DNA of 64,000 bases, taken from NCBI GenBank assembly GCA_016630905.1, contig WBMQ01000007.1:1178001-1242000 (forward strand). The letters are read 5' to 3'. Below the pieces are notes generated by a model that saw only the letters and a program-made list of their open reading frames with translations, did no database searches and had not been told where the DNA came from. This document shows, one piece after another, positions 1 to 11,616 of this stretch. A program made the translations under genes and the position numbers. Position 1 is the first letter of the stretch. The number at the start of each line of letters is the position of its first letter. This DNA is from Capillidium heterosporum (lineage: Eukaryota; Entomophthoromycota; Entomophthoromycetes; Entomophthorales; Capillidiaceae).

Positions 1-1229
1 CATAATTGAGGAAGTATACGGCTCTAGGGTAAACAAATGTTAATCACTTGGTCAATACTACCATCTCAGGAACTTGAGGGGCGGCCATACCATCAATCTC
101 ATTTGCGATTGTATTTTCATCTTCTGGATCGTTGATCACGTTCGATGTACTTTCTTTTGCACTTGTGCTTAAAGGATTGATATCATGTAAATCTTTAGCT
201 TTAAGTTTGGAGGTTGATATAGCTAGTGGCATCAAAAATCGAAAAATTCCATGACATACCGCCATCTTTTCAAAGGTATCGGTTGGATTTGATTCTATTA
301 CAAATTTATGGACCATAAAGTTTGACAGTAATAGAATTGATACCATAGACTAATATTAATATAACTGTACATGCTGCTTTGTAGTAATGTTAAAAGTTTA
401 ACTGACAAGTACTACTCTGGTTAGAATCTTTCACTCCAAATCTAAAACTTTATAATTATTTAAAAATATTTCAACCAATATAATATTAGCCAACTAAACT
501 TTAATTTATCACAATTGTAGCATGTTCATTGAGATAAATTGTAAAAGTAGTAATTTGAGGGACCGATCTTCGTTTATAAGCTTTTTAGATAGTTTTTAGA
601 TTGATATTTTGTATTTTGAACCCTTCCTGAGTGAAGAGCATCTAGATCAAGTATCTTTTTGTTTCTCGTTTATTTGGCTATTTTTTTGTTTATTGATGAT
701 GCAGTTAAAATAAGCCTCGTACATCTATACGATACATATTATATATATATGCAAGCAGCATGTATCAATTTTCTATACATTGTCGCGTATGGGTAACTAA
801 TATCTACCATTGTTTTGAGCAGTGATGATAAAGTTTTTGGATAATGAAACATTCTTCCCTATCTTGTCCTACAAAAAGATAAAGTCAGCTATATTCTATT
901 CGGGATAGGTGTAACAACTTTATCACACTTTAACATTAATTTGTTATACAATTAGATTTTAATTCAAATAAGAATGCAAGTCCGTCCAAGCTCTTTACAA
1001 GTGTTAAAAGACAAATAAATCCGTATTCCAAACCTCTTACACCTGCAAACTAAAAGTTCAGCACAGCAATACGAAGATATGTATAATATCCGACATTTTT
1101 GAGTCATTCCTATATGGAGCCTGTCCTTGAACGAAGCCTTAGTTGAGAAATTAGATAACAAGACTATGACATAAAGGTAGTAAATCTAGGAGGTTTCCAA
1201 TAAATATCTTGCAATTTCTTCAAAAAATT
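1..1229. other. Region without a supported gene
   Basis: AT-rich DNA with scattered stops in all frames. The only open stretch of note is a 100-codon minus-strand frame at 44-346 with no recognised domain; it has one short hydrophobic N-terminal run and an acidic, Ser/Thr-rich C-terminal half. I cannot tell whether it is a small gene, the tail of a gene or chance, and I do not call it. Confidence 0.4.
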
Positions 1230-2290
1230 TATAAAGGAAAAGGATGCCTGGAATATCAAGTTTGTACTAGATGAGTTGAAACCGGACCTGGTACTAATTT
1301 TGAAGAAGAGGAATATCTCTATAATTGATATAAGTCACTGTAGGTTGAAAAAGATCCTGTTCCTAACTTTTTATCAAACCAAGATACCCTAGCTCATCCA
1401 AACATTGCTGAAGTTGTCAGTTTATAGTATGTTGCAGTATTTGAAGTGATAAGTATTTTAAAAATGGTCAACATTACTTACCTTTTGGCAACGTCGTAGG
1501 TACCATTACAAAGCCATCAACTTCCTATAAATATTTGATAGTACAGCATAGAAGCCACTTCAGGAGATTAGTATACATAGCATCAAGCCTTGGTTTGATA
1601 GTGTAAATATCTCTAGATTTAACCCCAGCAAGGAGTTGATCCATCAGTTCAACCCCGATTTTATAACTTGACTAAAATCTACCTTGCTATATATATCGAG
1701 AATCATCAGTGAAAAGCGCTAAAGCGTCTCTATCCATAAAATGTAGGGGTACTAAAGTGTTTGTAAGCAATGAGTCAATCCTCGATGGTTTGTGAGCCAA
1801 GTATCCCGATATCGAATGTTTGAGTTCCAAGGCTGAAACTGAACCGGATACCTACTGCACTTCTACAGATTATTTTATCTTTGCATCCAAGTATGATACT
1901 TTTGATTTAACAAACATTGAAGCTCTAGCTTCTGGCATCCTAGTAATAGGCTATGTTACTATCAGTGTCTTAAAAATTGGAAGTCGATATAAATAAGTAT
2001 ATGGCTTACAATTAAGATTTAACAAATTCAGTCATCAAAGCAGTGAAGTTGAACTAAAACATGGTCTATAAGCCTATTGCAAGGTGGTCCATCGAGAATA
2101 ATGTTAAAACTATAGTAGAGAATGGACAATTAGTTGATCTCAAGAAATGGAAAAAGTTGTTCACTCTATACCATTGGCTTTGATATCGAATATTCAAGCT
2201 GGTCTTGAGTTACTGATATTTAGCTTCTACTATATCCACTATCTCTGATACTGTGACCTTTGAAAGATTTTTAATGGAGTTTAATCAAAA
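1230..2290 (+). pseudogene. Decayed GT4 glycosyltransferase copy (psi-1)
   Basis: This is a heavily mutated relative of the GT4 genes further right. The first recognisable exon-1 piece starts near 1250 and keeps a strand ending in LFLTFYQTKIP around 1350-1390. The exon 1/exon 2 boundary near 1447-1490 is still visible, but the GT of the donor has become AT. Exon 2 keeps 'KPWFDSVNISRFNPSKEL'-like text (about 1595-1640) and 'DLTNIEALASG'-like text (about 1905-1935), the GT4 signature. Many stops and shifts interrupt it and the N-terminal third is not recognisable. It lies head to head with no gene on its left and convergent with copy A on its right. The boundaries are approximate. Confidence 0.85.
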
Positions 2291-2787
2291 TCAAGTAATG
2301 AGCATCTATATTTATATTTTAATAAGTCCTCATTATTTACAAATAGTAGTGAAATATAATTAAAATTCTCTTAAAGTTTGAATAAGTAATCCATATCCCA
2401 AGACCCATTCAATATTTATTTCTCACTTTGATAGTAGTAAAACTTTCAAGATCCTACTTTAACTATATAAAATTAAATTTATTTGTGCCTATTATTCGTT
2501 TCAACACCATTATATTTGCTTTACAAAGTCTAAATATCTATTTTCAAAAGGTGGATTCTAGCTGGCTATATATATGGCCGCCAATTAAACTACTTAAAAT
2601 ATAGCATTTGTAAAATATACCTATAGATTGATTGTATGCATCTAAACTTTCTCTCCAAAAAGCCCATGATATAATATTATGGCAAATTTTATAAGCTAAA
2701 ATATAAAAAATTCTAGCTCAATAAACTAAAGTTAATGGGCACTACCTAGTTAAAAACCAACCCATTTACAAATTAAGGTAGAGTTTA
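2291..2787. other. Convergent intergenic spacer
   Basis: About 500 bp between the tail of the decayed plus-strand GT4 copy and the stop codon of minus-strand copy A. It is AT-rich, and no open frame, repeat or RNA gene was recognised. Confidence 0.5.
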
Positions 2788-4085
2788 TTAGTTCAATTTT
2801 TCCTTCTTACCACCTACAACCTTTTTAGAATCCTGGTACAAAGAGTAGGCGATGCAACCGAAACTTTCCTTGACTCCTTGATCATTAAAGATACCATAGA
2901 TGAGGTGCAATAGATAGCAGTATAAACTAAAGGCCAGCAGCTGAAGGCCCACCTGGAAGTCAGACAGCAAAGTTATAGTCGTTGGATTAGTAAACTGACT
3001 CCATTTCTTGGGGTCTACTAGCTGCCCGTTAGCAATAATGGATTTAACGCTTTGTTCAATCGTCCACTTGGAGCTCGATTTGTAAACGACTTCTCGGTCC
3101 AACTTCAATGCTTTGGTTACGGCACCTTCCAAATCTTCATCATAGGCCAAGTATCCATTTACTCCAATCTCTACGATGTCACGGACACCGGTTGCGTCGT
3201 AACTTATGACTGGAGTACCAGAAGCTAGAGCTTCAATGTTGACCATACCAAAGGCATCGCACTTGGATGGAAAAACGAAACAATCGGCAGCTGCGTAGTA
3301 AGCGCTTAATTCATCTCCGGTCTTGGCACCTAAGCATTTGGTGTCTGGATACTTGCCTCTCAATTCTTCGAGGAGGGGTCCATCGCCTAAATATACTTTG
3401 GTACCTTGGTAGTTCATGGACATGAAGGCATCTAAATTCTTTTCGGGGGAGGCTCGCGATACGCATAGAAGAATCGGCTTGGGCCACGACTCGAATTCGG
3501 GATTGAATTGGGCAATCAAGGACTTCTTTTTAGGATTGAATTTATCGGTATCTACGCCACCAAACCAGGGCTTTATGTTACGGATGCTAGTCTCCTGGAT
3601 TAGCTCCCGAGTCATACTTTCTGAGATGGATAGTACAGTACTTGCCTTGTGGTGGTACCTAAAATAAAAGCAAAATTAAAATCTAATGAAGGTATGTAAT
3701 CTTACCATTCCAAGTACCGTAAAGTGGTGTGTCTAGGTAACTTCATGTGAGCTTCAACAAACTCGGGAAACCTAGTCTGATAGAAGGTGAGGAAGGGGAT
3801 ATTCTTCATGCGGCAGTAGGTTATGGCTGACGTTGAAAGGTTTATCTCCCCCATAACAAAAATCAAATCCGGTTTGAACTCCTCCAATCTGTCTTTGACT
3901 ACCCAAGTATTTTTAGCTATCGCCATGTTCTGGTACTCTACGATGATGTCGTGCTCGAAAATCGGAGGGTGTAGGACGATAATCTCGTGGCCTTGGCGTT
4001 TGAACTCCTTGAACAGGGATTGGCACAGCGAAGGCACTCCCCCAATGAATCCTTCATAAAAGTCGGTTACCATACATACACGCAT
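2788..4085 (-). CDS. GT4-family glycosyltransferase, copy A (intact)
   Basis: Two exons, 4085-3706 and 3658-2788, are joined over a 47-bp GTAAG...TTTTAG intron (3659-3705) that splits the Trp codon of the motif YLEW|YHH; they give 416 aa. The N-terminal Rossmann half opens MRVCMVTDFYEGFIGGVP and runs through TFYQTRFPEF (about 110-120). The C-terminal GT-B half has SRASPEKN (R195, K200 as the nucleotide-phosphate grip), the loop GDGP (about 218) and the signature DAFGMVNIEALASGTP with a D-x7-E pair (D261/E269). The layout and the Asp variant match bacterial alpha-mannosyltransferase-like GT4 proteins. A hydrophobic tail (about 357-385) suggests membrane attachment. Donor and acceptor sugars are unknown. 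The start is the ATG that aligns with the other copies, and a TATA box lies 66 bp upstream. Confidence 0.93.
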
Positions 4086-4143
4086 CTTTGGATCTATCTA
4101 ACTCAAGCTTCTTTTCAATCTTTACAATTTGTAATTGAGTCTA

Positions 4144-4151
4144 CTTTTATA
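4144..4151 (-). promoter_or_regulatory. TATA box of GT4 copy A
   Basis: TATAAAAG on the minus strand, about 60-66 bp before the ATG at 4085. Similar spacing is seen at the other GT4 copies, the zinc-cluster genes and the lipase. Confidence 0.55.
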
Positions 4152-6889
4152 TGTATTTTCATTTATTTTTTGGATTGTGCTATCTGGTTTATAATTGTTT
4201 ACCCCTGTACTTTCGATATCCCTAAGGTTAAAAAATAGGTTATTTTCATACTACATCATTTTTTGTTTGATCGTATCAAAAAATGATTAATATAAGCACT
4301 GTTGTTTAGTATAGCATAAGCTTACCTATCTTAATTCCCATTTGTAATATCCTCTTTCGAATCCTTTTTAGTAAGTCCCTAGCCAACACTCTATAGCTAT
4401 TTTCACACTTTCATCCCGTCAAATCTACTTTGTTCTATATCACATATTACTAATTAATAAACTCACATCTGCTTAAGGTATATACCACAATTTAACTATT
4501 TCAAAGCGATATGTGTTTTCCATGTATAATTGTTATCGTATATCCAATATGAAGATTAGTATCGCTTAAACCACTAGATATGGATATATTCCGTAGCTTT
4601 ACTATCTATTACCCGTAAGATAGGTATATAGTTATTACATTAGAATAGATATACGTTTATATAAGTTTTATCCCTTGAAAATATATTATTTCAAACCTGT
4701 TAAGCAATGAATCCTAAAGTAGATATCCAATTCCATCGCCCTTTTTACAAAACATTAGAAAAATTGTATCGGATCATCGGCATCCCACCATATTAAACTA
4801 GATCGTATAGATATCTATTTGTAACTGAAATGTGATGGCAAGTTATCCGAAGCACCAATTTCCGCAATAATCGCTGATCTATAGGTAACAGAGAACTATG
4901 TCCGATCATCCTTTATAGAATATAGCTAGATTTGTAATTGGTAGCTAAATATAAAGCTACAATAGCATATTTCATACATAATGGTTGAGTTTCAAATAAA
5001 GAGAACGAGGTATTTATAGTAATAGAAACTCTGGTGATGAAAATCAGGTATTTCTATATTTATTTTAGTATCCCGCTACAATATTTATAAAAAGAATAGT
5101 TGAGTATCTTCAAAGGAAGACAATATAAACTATGTAAATCTTGGAAATTTTTGCACTTTGTTGTGCCGGGCCTCCTATATCAGTTTTTCTACTTTAAATT
5201 CAAGTTATCGAGCACAGTTTAGTTGCCAGTCAAGCATTTTCCCAAATTTGGGAATTTGGCGCAATAAGCACTGAAAAGTAAAAACAGCAAAATTTGCAGT
5301 TTTATGTTTGATAGGATAATTTATAAGATCAAAGGTGAGAAAGGATTCAAGTCATTTGTAGTTAATCGAAAGAATGATATATGTATTTGTGAAAAGGCTG
5401 ATTACTAGTATTTATATATTACTTTTATAAATATATGTCTTTTTCGAGTATTTAATCAACAATCCAAAGTTCTATAAATCGCACTCAAATTTATTATAAA
5501 GGGATATTCTAAATAAAACATAGGTTCGGCAGGTAAAGGGTGAAGGGCCAATAGGTATATAAAATGAGATTTATCTTGGAAAGTGTTTCATTTCTTATCC
5601 ATATACGATTCTAACTTTCAGCAATTTGTATATTTTGTAATGTATAAATTAGGTTTGTGACGTAGTCCAAAATTAAATGTGGTTACAAATTAGGTTTGGA
5701 AATTAGGAATAGTTGATGCTTTCAAGAATAAAGCAATTTGCAGTTCCTGACACTTTTGCAGGTGTCGCATTTACTATCAACTTGAAACTTTAATATATAA
5801 AAGTAACATATAATGCAGCGAGACAGCATCCAAAACGATCCCTATAATAAACCATTAACTAGAGATCTATTTAAAGTGTTCTATCACATATAAATAGCTT
5901 TGGTGAAACGATTTAAATTTAGCTATCTCATATACAGGTCGAATAAATATGTAGCTATTTGGTTGCCGATAGTATCCTTTGGCATCCCAAAATACTTGTA
6001 TCCCAATATCTTTACAATAAATATAAGACATTACTGGTATTATAAATATTTTGGCAAAGGAATCGATTACTTCGGATTAGTAAACTCCTAAAAAGGAAAT
6101 ATTATGATCAAAAGCTAAAACAAAAGCTTTTGGGTAAACTTTGACCAAAAGTTTTTCAAGCCATAACTTGGGAACTATAAAACAACTTGCGTTTTTAATT
6201 GGAATAGACATTCCATCTGACTAAACTACAAAGAACAGTAAAGTGAAATTTGAAATTGTTGGTGGTACTGATATAGTTAATGCACTATATTTTGATAAAT
6301 TTCTCCCTCAATAGAGTGCATTAATTAGTGATGGGAAAGAAACCTAAATCGAGCTATATAGACTGCTATATTTATAGATGAAAGCCTAGTGTATTTGAAA
6401 GGCATGGATAATACTAAGCCGTATAGTAAGGTAATCGGGAATTTCGATAACCGAAGTATAAAGTGGTAAAAGTATAGCGTTGATAAGCATATTGGTTGGA
6501 TGGATTTTAGTAATTGACCAATAGTCAAAACTATTTAATAGCGGGATGTACGATAACATTATAGGTACTAACATAAATTTCTCAAAGATTTCTAATAGGA
6601 AATGCTTATAAACTTTTTAACACCAATATATCATGAAGCTATTTTAAGGGCTGTAAATTTCCATCTCTAAAATCTCAAGTCAATGAGATCAATCAAGAAT
6701 CAAGTTTACTTATACTTTGGAATTAAATTATTACAGAAAAAGTAAAAGTTGGTTTATGGGCTATACATTTTTAGAATAGCAGCTTGCCAAACTGTCTAGT
6801 TCATAATTTAAAAATTCCAATTTATAAGCCTTACAAATATACATATTGTTTGTAGAAGTGGATTTAGGAATATAGTACTATTGTCGACT
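4152..6889. other. 2.7-kb gene-free region
   Basis: AT-rich sequence with no frame I can assign. Short open frames, such as 5900-6091 on the plus strand and a pair of overlapping minus frames at 6325-6574, are rich in Ile, Tyr and Phe as expected of AT-rich non-coding DNA. Nothing recognisable was found. Confidence 0.5.
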
Positions 6890-7115
6890 GGCTCATCAAC
6901 GGTCCAGAATACCTTTGAACAAACAATATACCTATTATATAAACTACTACCATAGATGACTTGGTATAAAATATATGGATTGCTTTATGTGAGGATTAAC
7001 CCCTGCTTGAATTTTTATCAAACCGGTTCTCAAATATAGATCAACTTTGAAAAATTATAAAGCATCACAATATAGCCTGTAACCAAACAAGTATTTGCAG
7101 TATCAAAAACAATAT
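6890..7115 (+). pseudogene. Ghost of a GT4 exon 1
   Basis: A very eroded fragment just upstream of copy B. One frame near 6985-7035 reads LYVRINPCLNFYQT, which lines up with the exon-1 motif TYCRMKNIPFLTFYQT of the intact copies with a two-residue gap. About ten residues later it reads EKL-SIT, matching KLPRHTT at the correct distance. No exon 2 follows; the sequence runs into the promoter of copy B. It is either a truncated tandem duplicate or the remains of an older copy replaced by copy B. The match is short and could be chance. Confidence 0.4.
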
Positions 7116-7119
7116 ATAT
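7112..7119 (+). promoter_or_regulatory. TATA box of GT4 copy B
   Basis: ATATATAT run about 65-70 bp before the ATG at 7183, in the same relative place as in the other GT4 copies. In AT-rich DNA the position is more telling than the sequence. Confidence 0.4.
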
Positions 7120-7182
7120 AGATCGAAACCAAACCAAAACTCCTGTAAAGAAGATAGTAGACCAAGATTTTAAATTTTCAAG

Positions 7183-8476
7183 ATGAAGGTTTTAATAGTT
7201 ATCGACATGTATGAAGATTTTGTAGGGGGAGTAGTCACCGTTTGTAAAGGGTTCGAAAAGACACTACGCAGCCAAGGCCACGAGGTATTAGTCCTTCACC
7301 CCAAACTGTTCAAGAATCGCGACGTAGTGGAACATTTGAAGCTGAACATAGCAACCAACAGCTGGGTCATCAACGCCAAGGTGGAGCAGTTCCAGCCCAA
7401 CTTAATAATAGTCTTAGGAGAAGTGTTTTTATCGATGGCCATTTCCGACTACTGTAGATTGAACCAACTGCCATTCATCACTTTCTACCAAACCAAGATT
7501 CCCGAGCTTATGGAGTTGCAGTACAAGATGCCCAAGTACGCAAGTTATCGATATCTCGAATGGTAAGTTATCTAATTTAAATTTCCAATCTCCTTACACA
7601 TTTCTTGTTAGGTACCACAAAGGTGCTGCTAAAGTGATGTCCATCTCTCAAAGTATGACTGACCAGCTGGTAAATAACACGGCTATAGAACGAATAAAGC
7701 CTTGGTTTGGTGGTGTAGATATGGAGGTTTACCACCCCAGCAAATCTAAACTTCTGACAAAGTACAATCCTGAATTCGAAAGTTGGCCTAAACCCATCTT
7801 ACTATGCGTATGTAGAGCATCTGTTGAGAAAGGGATCAACAAATTTTTGGACTGTCCAGTTAAAGGAACCAAGGTATACATAGGTGACGGACTCATCTTG
7901 GACGATCTCAAGAGTAAGTACCCCGACGTCAAGTTTTTAGGTTTCAAACATGGGGAGGAACTGGCTGCTTACTACGCCTCAGCCGATTGTTTCGTATTTC
8001 CATCAAGAGGAGATGCTTTTGGCCTAGTCTTAATTGAAGCTTTAGCTTCGGGGACTCCAGTTGTAGGTTTCAATGCGACCGGTACTAAGGATATCATCGA
8101 AGTAGGCATAAACGGGTTTATCGCCTACGACGATGAGGATTTGGAGGTTTCTATCGGCAAAGGACTGACTTTGGATCGAGAGGAGGTCTATCGTTCTAGT
8201 TTCAAGTGGAGCTTGGAGAGCAGCGTAAACGTCATCATCAAGGACGCTGAATTGATAGATCAGAGCACTTGGAATGAGATTACCAATCCTTCAGTAGCAC
8301 GGTTGTTGCGAAGCTTTTGGTTGGGGACAAATTTGGCAGTTTCCAACTTGTACTTTTTGGCTATATTTTTAGTTTATGGATCTAAAAGTGTTGCCTCTGT
8401 CATTTTGAGCTTCATATGTCTGTCCTACTTCCTACTGACTGATGTTAGTAAGTTGATGAAGCTTAAGCGTGATTAA
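7183..8476 (+). CDS. GT4-family glycosyltransferase, copy B (intact)
   Basis: Exons 7183-7562 and 7612-8476 flank a 49-bp intron (GTAAGT...TTGTTAG) at exactly the same phase-2 site, inside the Trp of YLEW|YHK, as in the other copies; the product is 414 aa. It opens MKVLIVIDMYEDFVGG and keeps CRASVEKG, GDGL, YYASADCFVFPSR and DAFGLVLIEALASGTP, the GT4 nucleotide-sugar site with its D-x7-E pair. The C-terminal about 70 residues hold two hydrophobic stretches (NLYFLAIFLVYG and VILSFICLSYFLL), a stronger membrane tail than in copies A and C. It is the most divergent intact copy. It lies alone on the plus strand and converges with the decayed copy at 8.8-10.1 kb. The substrate is unknown; a lipid-linked or membrane acceptor is a guess from the tail. 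Confidence 0.93.
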
Positions 8477-8478
8477 TT

Positions 8479-8484
8479 AATAAA
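8479..8484 (+). terminator. AATAAA poly(A) signal of GT4 copy B
   Basis: AATAAA starting 3 nt after the TAA stop of copy B. Such a tight stop-to-AATAAA distance recurs in the zinc-cluster genes of this window. Confidence 0.5.
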
Positions 8485-8812
8485 ACAGCACCTTACTATA
8501 TCTTGCTACACCTGTATAACTCTGCCCTCACTTTAATCTGTAGCTTATTTCAAATTATTGGAAAAGGGTGAAAGTTTGCAAGTGTATTTGTAATTGAGCT
8601 GGCTTTAAAATTGATCCCTTGAATCATTTGGGACCAAGTGCTGAATAGTTGACGAGAAAATTTTGATTCTTGTCATCAATCTGATAAAAATTGAGATGTG
8701 ATATCAGTAATGAGATATTATTTTCAAATGTTTACTATAAAGTATATATATTTAGCTTTATTTATATCACTTATAAAGGCTATACTGCTGATACCATATG
8801 TTTAAAGCTTAA

Positions 8813-10088
8813 TTATTGATTTTTATTGTTTCGATTTCGGTTGAGTTTCACCAATAATCCTTCGAAAGTCACAGTACCAAGAGTGAAGAATACAGTAAAA
8901 CTTTCCTTGACTTTACTACTGTCAATCATCCTATATAGTATATTCAAGATGAAGCAGTAAAAGCCAAACCCAAATAACTGAATACTAATTTGGAGATCCG
9001 ATATCAAAGTCATAAATGTGATATTAGTAACTTGACCATATCCTATTAGCATTTTGATACTGTTCGATCATCCATTTAGAACTATATTTGTAGATAACTT
9101 TACAATCTATATTCAAAACTTTGACAATCAAACTTACTAAATATTCATCGTAGATAAAGTACCTGTTAACACCAACTTCAGCGATATTTTGAAAGCCAGT
9201 TGTATTTTAACCTACAACTGGAATACTGCATACTAAAACTTCGATGGCTACCAACCTGAAAAGATTTCATTTGGATGGGAAGGTAAAGTGGTTGATGGCA
9301 TAGTAGACATTTTATTCATCCCTAGCCTTAGTATTCAAACACTTAGCATCGGGGTACTTGACTTGCAAGTCTTCAAGGATAGGGTTCATCATCTAAAGAC
9401 ACCTTGATATTTTCACATTCCATAGATAGAAATACCTCTATATTTTTTCTCAGGTAATGCTTGAGATATAAGCAATAATTTAATTTTGCCCAAAGTTTGA
9501 AGTCGGAGTTGAACTGATGGATTAGCTCCTTCCTACTAGAGTTAAAGCTAGTACTATCTACACTATCAAACCAGTACTTTATTTTATCGATATTAGTCTC
9601 CTAGTACAACTCTTGAGCCATGTTTTTCAAGATAGACAGGATAGTGCTAGCCTTTTAATGATGCCTACGGCGATAAAAGTAACTATATAAACACATCGAC
9701 ACTAACTTACCACTCCAAATATCTAGACGCATTATATGTTAATATGTCCAGCAAATCCTGAGAAAACTGTAGTGTTTTAGTCTGGTAGAAGGTTAGGAAC
9801 AAAATACCTTTTATATGACAGCAAGTTTATCATTAAAAGAAAAGATCGTCTTTCTCATAACTAGGATTGTACCTGGCTTCAACTCTTCCAATTTGTGCTT
9901 GATATTCCAAGGATCTTTCGAAATGACCATCTATTTGATTGTAACGTGTAGTTCCTTCTTGGAAATAAAAGGCTGATTGTAGTTATGAGGTGGCCTTGCC
10001 ATCTAAATTCTTGACATAGGTTTGTACCTAGCATGAGAGCCTCATCTACCGTAGATTCACGGAAATCAGAGATTATACATACCTCCAT
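8813..10088 (-). pseudogene. Decayed GT4 glycosyltransferase copy (psi-2)
   Basis: A full-length but broken relative of copies A-C. Exon 1 begins at 10088 with MEVCIISDFRES and shows KFRWQGH-like text near 9995. The YLEW-type junction lies near 9715 with a donor GTAAG still readable. Exon 2 runs down to about 8813; its last about 79 codons are open (8813-9052) and keep the hydrophobic LQISIQLFGFGFYCF tail. In between, the signature region is interrupted by several stops and shifts. The gene arrangement, intron site and membrane tail show that it arose after the intron was gained. Age: clearly younger than psi-1, since large parts of the frame are still readable. Confidence 0.9.
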
Positions 10089-11616
10089 CTTTTAAATTGG
10101 ATTTATAGTTTATTGTTTTTATTTAGATATTGTTTTTAATAGTATTATAAACTGATTTCTTTATATATTTTGTATTTGTATATGTAAAGGGCTATCCAAC
10201 TTCAGGTAAAATAATTCCGTTCAATTATCCAAAATCGAAATACGTTTAGCTACTGTTTAGTGAAGCTAGATATTAAATGTATGTATAGCTACGTCCAAAG
10301 CATATAAATAGAATATAAAAACATATTATACACCTATGTATATTAATAAGAAATCGTAATTTGAACGCTTTTTATAAATGACTTTCTGTCCAACCAATTT
10401 GAGTAAATTCAACAGATGCATTTATCAGCTCCATAAAAATAGAATTTATGCTCAGCAAAGCTATAATTGTGTTTTTTCTGTGTATAGCCTAAGTGGTATG
10501 AAACACAAATTACTATATGTGTTACGTTCTACTAGGTTGATAGGACTTGCATTCCTATCAAGCTTAAATTTAAAATGTAGTTGTGTGATTACCGCGGCAC
10601 TATTAATGTTTGTCATCAAACCAATAGATGCGATATTAGGAAATTTTCAAATCGCCTATTGGTTAGTTGTCAAATTGTTATAGTTGTGATGAACTTCCAT
10701 CTATTTGACATTTCTTTTGAACTGTTTTTAAATGCTTTGAAACACTAATTGCACATAGCTTCACTGTTTTTAAAATATTCTTCTCTTGCAGAATAGATAA
10801 TCCTAATCTCTGGTAGTTTTGTATCAGTTCGAAAGCTTGTAGGCTGGATAATGAAATACAATGTCTAGTTTATATCTGTTAAACTTGTTCTGGTAAAATT
10901 ATCTATTTGATATACTACATGTATTATCAAACTATCATATTATACAAAACAAAGTGCTTGATAATGGGAAAAGTCTTCTCAAAGTAATGATCCTGGATTG
11001 TTGGCGATTCCTTTATCCAAATAATTTATTAACTGTTGCTATAGAAGAGTAGGTTGTTAAAAAGCTATTTCTTAATATAATATGATTGCAATGCTACTCT
11101 TATCAAAAGATCTGAGTGAATTTTTAGACTTAATTGCATAAACTTACTCATGCTATCTAAGCAAACTAGTTGCTAAAGCCTAGTTTTGGCGGATTAAGCA
11201 CCTATAAAAAGTTTGCTTTAGTTTTTTAATGACTGCTGTGCTTATTTTAAATTGCCACAAATCTACAGGTTATCTAGGTAGTAAGTTTAGTGTCGATTTG
11301 ATTGAGTTTAAATTTTAATGAGTATTTTACACTTTTATATCATATTAAATAGTATTCAAATATATTTAACCAGTAAATATTTAAATTCCTTATTATACAA
11401 TTTACTTATAGGTGCTATATGAGCTGGGGTTAACATATGTTCTGTCAGGTATGCGGACTTCATCAATAGGTAGTCAGAAAATAGATTCAGTAATAAAGCA
11501 TATGTTATATAAGTATATGTTGTGATTTATACTATTGCGTGAAAGTATGGAATTAATTATACTAATTACTATAGTTTGATTTTTAGCATTCTTTATTTAA
11601 AATTATATACTAATAT
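10089..11616. other. Gene-free spacer between GT4 copies
   Basis: AT-rich DNA with one open plus-strand frame of 101 codons at 10378-10683 that has no recognised motif; it is cysteine-, leucine- and serine-rich with one hydrophobic patch. I treat it as probably non-coding. No RNA gene or repeat was seen. Confidence 0.45.

Noticed and set aside
10378-10683. 101-codon frame as a small membrane protein gene
   Set aside because: No recognised family, no promoter-like TATA box at the usual distance, and frames of this length occur by chance in the gaps.
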